Source: Podospora pseudocomata
Lineage: Eukaryota; Ascomycota; Sordariomycetes; Sordariales; Podosporaceae
Direction: 5' to 3'
Length of the DNA stretch: 64,000 nucleotides
Assembly: GCF_035222375.1 (NCBI RefSeq)
Contig: NW_026946363.1
Location: 1,612,001 to 1,676,000 of the forward strand
Of this stretch, positions 55,976 to 64,000 are shown in pieces. Under the pieces are notes generated by a model that worked only from the letters and a program-made list of their open reading frames with translations, did not search any database and was not told the origin of the DNA. Each line of letters starts with the position of its first letter. The stretch's first letter is position 1. The position numbers were made by a program, and so were the translations under genes.

Positions 55976-58900
55976 TCACTGAGGGTGGTAAAACGGCCCC
56001 TGGGGTTGGTGTGGCGAGTGAGAAAACGGTGACACTGAACCCTGGGGTGTAAACTGATGTTCAGGCCCAGTCGCATGAATATCAAGCATGTTACCCCCAT
56101 ACCCCATCTGGACCCCCGCGCTGGGATCTTGCAGCCCCAGAGCGTTCATCGACATGGCTGGCATGGCGGGAAAGGGCTCTATCTCTGGAGTAGACACATA
56201 ATTGTTTGGCGGCGTTGACATGTAAGGGCTTGTGGTGACGGGAAGTCCGCCGCCAAAGGCGGGCGTGTTGAGGCTAGTGAAGCCAGTGACGGGGTGGTGT
56301 CCGACCGGTTGCATGTTGAGATTGGTCTGACCCATGCTCTGAGCGAGATCACTAAAATCGCTGTGGTGTTGAGGGTAAAACTGTTGTTGCTGAGGTATAG
56401 CGTGATGGTAGACAAACTGGCCAGGGAGCGGCGCATTCGTATATACTGGCATTGGGCCTTGTTGACGGACCATTGGCCCCTGGCCAACCGGAGATCGATC
56501 CCACTGGGTTTGGGTGTTGAATGTGGGAGGAAACTGCCGCGGTGGCGGATCTTGGACAGGACTGATGATGGTATCCTCGTCGAGATCCTTCTTGGCTACC
56601 AGCTTGAGAATCGGCAAGCTGATCTGCTCCATGTGCTTGGCCAAGTGGACAGTCAACTTCTTCCAGGTCGGGAACGTCTTGCCACAGAAGCGGCATGGTT
56701 CTTGTTGAGGCAAAGCAGTGGTCTCTTTGTGACAAGCCTCGACTCTTTGCCAGGTGGGGTCGTTACCACCTGCCCGTTTGATGGCCGCCTTGGTCTTCAC
56801 CTTGGGCTCAGTAAACTTGTGCTCGCGAACCAAGTGTTGAAGGAAGTTGTCACGGCGGTAGCAGATATGACGGCAGTCCTCAACGTCGCACGTCCACCAC
56901 TCCAGGTGCCGATGACCTTCGTTCTCGTGGCGGACCCAGTCTGCCTTTCTCTTGAAGATCTTGGGGTCTCTGCATCGGTCCCAGGTGCAGGTAAACGGCT
57001 GGACATCTTCATGGACATGTTTGGTCCAGTCAGAAGGCTTCTGGAACTTCTTTGACGTGAAACACAGCTGACACTCAAACTCGGCAGGCAGTGTGCTGGT
57101 AGGAGGCATGGGGATGTCTTGAGGGAAGCTCTCCTGATTGATCGCGCCCTCTAGCGGCGTGATTTCTCCATCCGAACCGTCAAACCTGGCAGACAGGGGG
57201 TCGGTACCGCCGGCGTTGAGGATATTGGCACTGCCTCCGAGTGCAATGCACATGCTACCGCAGTTGCAGTTTTGTGCTTTGACAGCCTGGATGTGCTTTA
57301 CCCGAGAGTTGAGGAGGCCCTTGTACCGGATGATCTGCTGGTGGGCGATACGTTCGACCAGATAGGTGTTGACGGTACTCAGTTGAGGATTCAACTTGAG
57401 AACGTGGTCCTTGAAGCCCGCCATGTTGGGGGTGATGTCATCAATGAGCTTGGTTGACTCCGTCTTGTCGCCTTCTTCAAATCCGTCATCTTCCTCGTCA
57501 TCATCGTCATCCAAATCACCAGCATTCGACTTGGCATTCCCAAGGTTGGAAACCGGCGGCCCACCGGTCATCTTCCACATGTCGACAATGCCAGGCGGTT
57601 GGTTCTCTGACTTGCTTCTCAATCGGTTCATCAAGGGCTTCTTGACGCTCAGCGTGCTCGGGCTCCTCACGACTGGAGAGTGGACAGGAGTGGCGCTGAG
57701 GGAGCCGGATCGGGCATGTGTGGTCCCAATGGCTGCCACACTTCCCCCCATGGCAACAAGCGCCGTGTTGATGCTTGGAACACTGTTCTTTCTGTTCCAT
57801 GGGGTGGGGCTTGGTGGTGCGAGCTTCACCTGGCTGTCTCTTCGCTCAAAAGATGTGTCGGTTCCCCCAGAGCTTGCATCATCGTTTTCAACGCCACGAG
57901 ACCGCTTGCTATTGTTGACACTTGGTTTCCGGGTGAGCTTGTCGCGCATGACCCCAATGATGCTCGGTCGTCGACTGCTATCACCTCGGCTCAGCGAGAG
58001 CTTCTTGAAGAGGTTTGTGGTCGCCTGCACATCATAATCAAAGATGCTAGGTAAACTGCGTCGCCGTGTCCCCCATGTTGCTGCTCGAGATACAACCGAC
58101 TCGTTATCGCACATCCGCGTATATCTCGCAATCGCGGCTTGAGCGGTCTCGGGCTGGTGCCGAGTGGAAGAAATGGACGATACCATGGGTCCATCAGCCC
58201 AGTTGCGATTCTGTCGAATGAAATCGACATCCTCTTCCGTCAAACCACCCGCGGCGTTCTCGTTGTAGTACGTTTGGCCAGGTTTTAGCACATTCTGCGT
58301 CTCTGATACTTCAATCTCGCGATCGGGAACATTGGTGTTGGCATCCTGAGGCATGACAGGCACGAACTCTGAAGGTGTTGTTCGGGCAGTATGCTTCTGC
58401 AGCCAACTGTCAACCCTTCTGTTTTGCTGTTCCCGGTCACGATCTAAAGCCAGCTCATTCATGCTCGGGACCTCGACGTTTGGTCGACGAGCTGGGTCCA
58501 AACCGCTCGGGCCTGTAGACTGATTCGCCCATCGGCCCGAGAGATCACGGACAGTGGGAGATGGCTCGGCCTCATGCACTGCCTGCTGGCTGGTGTTGAA
58601 CTCATATGACCCGACATTGTTGTCTTGTTCCCAATGGGAGACTGTGACTCGCGGACTATGACTATGCATAATGGAAGCTGCTGGGGCAAGGCCGCTGTCG
58701 CTTGACTCCTCACTGTTGCTTGTTCTTGGAGTCAAGTCGACAGAAGACGACTGTGCTGTAAGTGAGAGCTCGTGTGGCCCAATCGATGGCTGAGACAGGT
58801 CAGGAAATGTTGCAAACTCGCTTTTCCCGTCTGCGTGGGGTGAAGCCGTGGATAGTGAAGGGGTCTTGTCGGGACTCAGAGGAAAGGTGACCGCGCCAGC

Positions 58901-59353
58901 CTGTGGCACATGTTGCGAGCTAGTCGAAATGTTGGACTGAGATGTCTGTTGGTCGACAAGAAACGAATCCAAGCTATCGTCCACCAAGAAAGAAGGGGAG
59001 CCGCCAATGCTATTGAAACTCGCGCCAAAGAAGGGATCGTCAACTTCGCTGAACTCGCTCGACTGGTAGTGAACACTGAGGGTGGACTCGGACTCGGCAG
59101 GGGTGTTGACGTTTAGGGAGGGCGAGGAGTACTGCTGTTGGGGCGATGGGTATGCCGAGAGATGGCTGTTCTTACTTGGCGTCGACGGGGCGCCTTGAAG
59201 TTGATATTGCTGAAAGTGAAGTTGTTGTTGCGGTTGCTGTTGTGGTTGCTGTTGTGGTTGCTGGTGAGGTCTGCGGGGTTCATCAATCCGGTCCCGGCGG
59301 CGTGTGGTGGTGTCAGGGACGGATGAGGGGTATATGGTGTGAATCGAAGACAT
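55976..59353 (-). CDS. Large C2H2 zinc-finger protein
   Basis: A putative nuclear regulator found widely in Sordariomycetes; I do not recognise a characterised orthologue. One exon of 1125 residues. The N-terminus has a Gln-rich run (about 30-53) from CAA/CAG-type triplets. A long disordered Ser/Pro/Thr-rich region follows to about 640, with an acidic patch (DDDDDEEDDGFEEGD). A helical region precedes CNCGSMCIALGGS near 695. A cluster of C2H2 fingers spans about 757-905: CQLCFTSKKFQKPSDWTKHV, then CTWDRCRDPKIF, CDVEDCRHICYRRDNFLQHL, and finally CRFCGKTFPTWKKLTVHLAK. The C-terminus is Pro/Gln-rich. Fingers differ in spacing, so not all need bind DNA. More than 4 kb of gene-free DNA lies upstream, shared with the GH7 gene. 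Confidence 0.88.
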   Translation of the reverse strand: MSSIHTIYPSSVPDTTTRRRDRIDEPRRPHQQPQQQPQQQPQQQLHFQQYQLQGAPSTPSKNSHLSAYPSPQQQYSSPSLNVNTPAESESTLSVHYQSSEFSEVDDPFFGASFNSIGGSPSFLVDDSLDSFLVDQQTSQSNISTSSQHVPQAGAVTFPLSPDKTPSLSTASPHADGKSEFATFPDLSQPSIGPHELSLTAQSSSVDLTPRTSNSEESSDSGLAPAASIMHSHSPRVTVSHWEQDNNVGSYEFNTSQQAVHEAEPSPTVRDLSGRWANQSTGPSGLDPARRPNVEVPSMNELALDRDREQQNRRVDSWLQKHTARTTPSEFVPVMPQDANTNVPDREIEVSETQNVLKPGQTYYNENAAGGLTEEDVDFIRQNRNWADGPMVSSISSTRHQPETAQAAIARYTRMCDNESVVSRAATWGTRRRSLPSIFDYDVQATTNLFKKLSLSRGDSSRRPSIIGVMRDKLTRKPSVNNSKRSRGVENDDASSGGTDTSFERRDSQVKLAPPSPTPWNRKNSVPSINTALVAMGGSVAAIGTTHARSGSLSATPVHSPVVRSPSTLSVKKPLMNRLRSKSENQPPGIVDMWKMTGGPPVSNLGNAKSNAGDLDDDDDEEDDGFEEGDKTESTKLIDDITPNMAGFKDHVLKLNPQLSTVNTYLVERIAHQQIIRYKGLLNSRVKHIQAVKAQNCNCGSMCIALGGSANILNAGGTDPLSARFDGSDGEITPLEGAINQESFPQDIPMPPTSTLPAEFECQLCFTSKKFQKPSDWTKHVHEDVQPFTCTWDRCRDPKIFKRKADWVRHENEGHRHLEWWTCDVEDCRHICYRRDNFLQHLVREHKFTEPKVKTKAAIKRAGGNDPTWQRVEACHKETTALPQQEPCRFCGKTFPTWKKLTVHLAKHMEQISLPILKLVAKKDLDEDTIISPVQDPPPRQFPPTFNTQTQWDRSPVGQGPMVRQQGPMPVYTNAPLPGQFVYHHAIPQQQQFYPQHHSDFSDLAQSMGQTNLNMQPVGHHPVTGFTSLNTPAFGGGLPVTTSPYMSTPPNNYVSTPEIEPFPAMPAMSMNALGLQDPSAGVQMGYGGNMLDIHATGPEHQFTPQGSVSPFSHSPHQPQGPFYHPQ

Positions 59354-62256
59354 ATTTGCGGACGACGGGTAGGAAAGTCCAGGGTGATATATTATACGAT
59401 GAGATCTGGGGGCGTTGTCTTGTCTATGAAGGGGGAAGAGCCGGTGGAGCTCCCGATATCTTGGTCGAGAGGTGGGGAGTCAATGACCCTAGGCGGCATA
59501 CATGGTCCTGCGGCTGCGCAACGGGAGTGTTGTGTCGGGTGTCACTGTCTTTGCCAGCTACAAATGCGCCAGCCACGGTCCGAATTCCGCTTGGAAGTGC
59601 TATGGAAGGTCGCAGCAGAAGCAGGAATGCGGTTCAGGAGGAATCAAGTGATCGGCGTGTCGAGAGCAGGAGGATTGAAAGAGAAGAGTTGGAGTGTTGC
59701 TGTTGCTGGCGCGCGCACTGCTAGATGAGGCACGCCGCACCTGTTCCTTGGGCCAGTGGCCCGCTGACAGGGGTGATTATTGGGGGCGAGGCGCAGGGCG
59801 ACGGCTGCGGTTCCGAGCCTGGACTGAGCCAAGCGCCTAAAGTGCTTGTGGAAAGGAAAGGGGGGAATGCAAAGATACCAACGGTCAAGAGGTTGAGATG
59901 ATCAATCTTTGATGGAAAACACCAGATATCAAGGTATAACAGAATGGTGAGGTTGTGTAGAGATAAAGTTGAGAAGGCGGGAGGCAGCCGAAAATATGGA
60001 TTAAGGCAAAGATGGATAACGATAGACCGAATTGATCAGTCAGCTGCATCTATGGGCGGGCAACCTGCAGAAATGGTGGTAACATCAAAAAAAAAAAAAG
60101 TGATGGAAAGGGGACTGAGAGGTTGCAGAATTCAGTGTGGCTACTCACACACGATATTGAAAGCCGAAGGGGACAAGATGGATGAATTGGCTTCTGTCAT
60201 CCAGAGTCAAGCCACAGCACAGGCACAAGAGAGAACGCCGACTGTTCCGCCTCTTGGGTTGGCAGATTCGGCCACCGTCAGGACCCGCGAGAATGCGGCG
60301 ACAAAGTATGGTGAGACGGTCAATGGTGAGATGGTCGAGGAGGGGAACCGTTTGGTGGGGCAACAGTGTGCAACAAGCAACGCCCAAGACAGATAATGAT
60401 GGGGAATCACCAATATCGCTCATGGAAACGATTCGAGAAGGTCCCTGGGTAGCACTGTGGAGAATGCTGTGATTCGCAGACGACATGAGGCAGTGCCTCT
60501 CCCTTGCCGATGGGCAGAATTGGCAGACCCAAGAGGCAGAATTGCATCTGTATAACCTTCAACCCCGCGCTGGGGTTTTCTGTGGTGAGGCTCGAACAGG
60601 AAGCTTGTCCCCACCCCACCTTCGCGCTACTGACAAGGCATCCACTGCACGGCGAGCGGTAGGCGCACAGCCACCCTGGACGTGGCATAGAAATGCAGGA
60701 AAGAAGAGGGCAAGGCATTTTGAAAGTAACGCCAGGAGTCTCCCTAGTTTCAAACTCGCCAGTTCGGCGCCCTGTTATTGAGACACCTCACACAGCATCT
60801 GTCGATTTAAAAGAATCTCAAAGATTCTCGGCAACAACCCGTCAAAAAGTGCTTGTCTTTGTTAGCGTGCCGATCATGCAAAGAAACCCGAGCGTCTCCA
60901 CAAGGCCGTGGTGGATCTGTCAAGTCCAGGCCAGTATCACGATCCTCTCTGCTTTCCTCCTGAATTCTGTGTTTCTCAACATCGAGTGACCACATCGACA
61001 AAGCCATTGTCTGCTTGCAACTGACAATTTCCACAGCTTTAGGCTTCCTGATGTTGCATAACAACTGCTGACATCAAAGCCCGGTTTTCGGCATCTTTAA
61101 GTGTTATCGCTGGTTTGCCAAGCTCCCGTAGGGCCTGCACAGCCTCGTGGCGTTGACCCTCGCTGTTTGTCTTGGGTGCCGTCCGTTCGGATCATGGCGT
61201 CAGTCCCGGCCCCGCAACCTCCGCAAAGGCGGGCCATGCCGTCTGAAATGTTTCTTCCCTTTGGAAACATGAGGAGAAGGATTACTAACTGTACGTCCCG
61301 GCAGTTGTTGATACGAACAGACGCCCGGCGGATTCCGGCAAGAGCGGCACCTTTTTGATCAGCCTCAAAGCATCTACCGAGTGATTCGAGATCCCTTGCG
61401 GACGTGTAGTTCTGCACTAGACAAGCCTCCTCCGGCGGTGGCTTGACTGCTTGGTTGTGTAACATTTGTTTCAACCTCGCGATCCCCTGCCCCCAGACGC
61501 CCGGAACAAATATGGAGTTTATTCCCAGAATACCTTGACCAGTCCAGACTCGGTATATTCCCCCAAGGTTTGTTCAGCCATCGTGCTTCGAAACCGAGAG
61601 GTGCGAGTGGAATAGGTCTGGGGTGCAGCAATCATAGGCCAGCATGTATGGCCGCATGTATTACGAATGTCCCAATTCCGAGCGACGGGCAGGTGATTTA
61701 TGCTTCTCTGTAGCCGGCATTTGCTCATCCCCGCTGTTTCATGCGACTGATCTTAATCGTGCCACATGGTCGTGATGAAAGCGGCCCTGACAAGCGAAGG
61801 ATTCAACGTTATCACACACTCATACCAGCCACATCATACCTAGGCTACAATATACAATGCGCTGGCATCTCGCGGTTTGTTGTGGCTTTACTCACTGCTA
61901 TCTTCCTGCCTAATCTGCCTGTGTCTCGGATTTTTGATATTCGCAAACATCATTTTGCATCCCTGAGTTAGTTGCAACCATGTCAAAGTAGACGATAGAA
62001 AAGTCAGACGGCAGGGACCTCGACATATCATCCTTTCATAACTCTTCTTCTTAGCACATGGTCGGTTAATTATAGAAGACTCAAAATTCATGGAACAAAA
62101 ACAGGTGATGGAGGACTGCCTCCTAGAATCAAATAAAACCTTGAGAGAGAAAAAAAGATAAGAGAAACAGCTAGAGTAGACCACTACATGTAAAGTAAAC
62201 AACAGACAAATAAAATCGCAAAAAGCTCACCGGCCATTGACCGGTTTTCAAAATTT

Positions 62257-62350
62257 AGAGGTTTTAACGAAGAATCGAACGGGGGGCGTCTCGGGGCTTT
62301 CGGTGAACCCCGGCGGAGGGCAGCCCCAATAGCCTTACCACTGACCGCGA
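62257..62350 (-). other. tRNA-like sequence, doubtful
   Basis: On the minus strand, GGTCAGTGGTAAGGC resembles a D-arm/A-box and GTTCGATTC (62272-62280) a B-box. Between them an 8-bp stem can form (62291-62298 with 62322-62329). The acceptor and T-stem halves do not pair, and no normal anticodon loop can be placed. It may be a decayed tRNA or tRNA-derived element, or chance. Confidence 0.25.
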
Positions 62351-63359
62351 GAGCTTTGTGATGAGGGTACTGGGGCTGATTGAAATCTACTAGATCGAAC
62401 TAATACATAAAGCTTCTACCGGCTGGTGCCTAGCACTGAGGACCTTGATGGTTGGCAAAAGTCATACACAACCCAACAGGAAAGAGCGAGTGAGCCATCA
62501 ACGGATCTCGCGACTTCTGTTCGGATGTCTGCCGGCACTGTCAATCTCCTTCGCTTTCACAGACACTTTTTGTCTTCCCTATCGTCTGCTCCTACATATC
62601 CTCTCTGCTCCTCGCTGATGACAGTCAAGATTATGTCTTTATCGATAGACAATTACTCTCCTACTCTTCTTTCTTAAATCCCACGTACACTCTCATCCGA
62701 TGTTGAAATCTCACCGCGAAATCACCGCTCCCATATTGCCGTGGACCATGGAATAATAACTCGGTCTTATCAACATCCATGCTTCTTAGACCAAGCTGAT
62801 ATGACGCGGTCTGCCTTTTTACAAGAAAAGTTTTTCCATGGCACGAGGTTGACTGAACTCTCCCTTTAGATACCCACTCGACCGGAACAGATGGCATCTC
62901 GTCCCGTTCATGCTGAACATCGATAACGGGTCAACAACAAGAGCAGGGCTGGTTGAACGGACATAGCGGTAATACCCTCTCTTCTAATACACCTTCCGAT
63001 TATAGGCCAAGAAGAAGCCGCACAAAGACGTTCCGTCCGGCTGGGTCTTGTTTCATGTTATTCGCGCGCATCGTCCAGCATTCCCGTCTCCGATCGATTA
63101 CCCGGCCGCATCACCGGGATTTGCATTTTTGCCTATATTAACCCTCTAATCAGAGCCTCAATGCTTGGACTTCTTGTCCCGCAAGCTTGTTGTGCTTGTC
63201 CGAGATAGGGTGCCATCCAGACCCGCTGATCAGGGATCGACGTCAATGCTTCCCGGTTGATAAACCTGCCCAAATAGGAGGCTTTTCGAGTCCCTGAGAT
63301 CCGGGAGATCATCCCGCATGAGGGGGAAAACGATTTGGTTGGAATGGAGGCAATGGTTC

Positions 63360-63365
63360 GTGGGG
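63360..63365 (+). promoter_or_regulatory. Candidate CreA/CRE-1 carbon-repressor site
   Basis: GTGGGG fits the SYGGRG consensus for the glucose repressor that shuts off cellulase genes. It lies about 340 bp upstream of the GH7 start. A single short match is weak evidence. Confidence 0.3.
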
Positions 63366-63616
63366 TTGTGATAAGCGAGCCCGAGGCTTACGACGCGGGA
63401 TGGTATTGTTAGCCGCTGGAGAATTGATCAACACCCATTGTGTTGGGGTCGTTGCTCCATATCTTGGTCAGTTGGCATGATGGTGCTTGTAAGCGACGAC
63501 GGCAAGAGATCACAAGTGAATATCCTGCCACCTCGAGGCATTTTGTCTTCCTCCGTGACAAACTTGGCAACTCAACCGGGCACAATAATGGGTTCAACAT
63601 GTCGAACGACGAGAGG

Positions 63617-63622
63617 TATAAG
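63617..63622 (+). promoter_or_regulatory. TATA-box candidate of the GH7 gene
   Basis: TATAAG lies 86 bp upstream of the GH7 ATG, a usual distance for strongly induced fungal cellulase genes. Confidence 0.4.
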
Positions 63623-63702
63623 ATGGTGGATCTGTCAGTGAAAGAGAGAAGATTGGAAAGAGGCACCGCACTCATCTCCCGTCGTCCACCCTCATAGCCA
63701 CC

Positions 63703-64000
63703 ATGTACCGCTCAGCAGCTTTCCTCACCTTTGCCAGCCTCGTGCTTGGGCAACAAGTTGGCACCTACACAGCTGAGCGCCATCCTTCTATGCCTATCCA
63801 AGTGTGCACTGCACCGGGCCAATGCACAAGGGAGAGCACGGAGGTGGTCCTTGATGTAAGTTATCATTAAAGCCATAGGTTTCAAGAGTGACATCTAACT
63901 CACCCCAACCAGGCCAACTGGCGCTGGACACACATCACAAACGGCTACACCAACTGCTACACCGGCAACGAGTGGAACGCAACCGCCTGCCCAGACGGAG
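63703..64000 (+). CDS. GH7 cellobiohydrolase (cellulase), 5' part only
   Basis: A secreted family 7 glycoside hydrolase that cuts cellulose; the N-terminal sequence resembles cellobiohydrolase I. Exon 1 (63703-63855) encodes a signal peptide of about 16-17 residues ([16 protein letters not shown]), then [20 protein letters not shown] 57-nt intron (donor GTAAGT, acceptor CAACCAG) joins VVLD to [19 protein letters not shown], the conserved GH7 start of the catalytic domain. The frame is still open at the window end (ATACPDG). Whether a linker and cellulose-binding module follow cannot be seen. Expression is probably induced by cellulose and repressed by glucose. Confidence 0.93.

Larger units (their letters stand above)
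59354..63702. other. Large gene-free region between the C2H2 gene and the GH7 gene
   Basis: About 4.3 kb between divergent genes. Open frames are short and lack domain signatures. The segment at 61.9-62.3 kb is AT-rich and purine-biased on the plus strand, followed by a GC-rich island that holds a tRNA-like sequence (62257-62350). The last 700 bp should contain the GH7 promoter. I see no transposon terminal repeats or protein remnants. Confidence 0.45.

Noticed and set aside
61700-62400. Transposon remnant in the AT-rich stretch
   Set aside because: No terminal repeats, target-site duplication or protein fragment could be recognised.
1-64000. Biosynthetic or defence gene cluster
   Set aside because: No core synthase, tailoring enzymes, NLR or HET-domain genes are present; neighbours are mostly conserved housekeeping genes.

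Overview
The window looks like nuclear DNA of a filamentous ascomycete, most likely a Sordariomycete near the Sordariales. The basis is short introns (about 50-90 nt) with GTATGT/GTGAGT-type donors and CTRAY branch points, roughly balanced strand use, spacers of 0.3-4 kb, and protein families typical of that group. I see no rRNA, CRISPR, origin, intact transposon or virus-like element.

Layout. 1-5.7 kb is gene-poor, with one degraded or mis-split fungal membrane-protein gene (2757-4375, minus). 5.7-9.1 kb holds a convergent pair, tRNA-dihydrouridine synthase DUS2 and the PP2A methylesterase PPE1. 11.3-13.7 kb is a TRP-like/flavin-carrier (FLC) membrane protein. 15.9-17.8 kb is a six-exon gene joining a SAM domain to an HMG box. 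20.8-22.1 kb is a small unrecognised protein. 22.9-25.7 kb (condensin kleisin CND2/BRN1) and 26.9-30.0 kb (Na+/Ca2+ exchanger) are divergent. 30.9-31.9 kb is phosphomannomutase SEC53, convergent with a large WW-PhoD phosphatase-like gene (32.2-36.1 kb). 37.0-38.7 kb is a decayed member of a lineage-expanded fungal family. 40.0-41.8 kb is an FMP42-type MFS transporter. 42.7-46.9 kb is a head-to-head chromatin pair, the class I histone deacetylase HOS2 and an ING/PHD protein. 48.0-50.2 kb is UDP-glucose pyrophosphorylase. 53.0-55.0 kb is a convergent pair, a Gig1/DUF3605 protein and a FolB-domain protein. 56.0-59.4 kb is a large C2H2 zinc-finger protein. A roughly 4.3 kb gene-free stretch follows, and at 63.7 kb a GH7 cellobiohydrolase starts and runs off the right edge.

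How the genes relate. Most are housekeeping and need not act together. Links worth noting are sugar-nucleotide supply for wall and glycans (SEC53 makes Man-1-P, UGP1 makes UDP-Glc, FLC proteins support wall integrity), chromatin (HOS2, the ING protein, condensin, the SAM-HMG and C2H2 proteins), and tRNA/PP2A modification (DUS2, PPE1). I found no convincing new multi-gene system. The best leads are a possible dual-start (mitochondrial/cytosolic) DUS2, the SAM-HMG and WW-PhoD architectures, the HOS2/ING shared promoter, and two decaying members of fungal-specific families.
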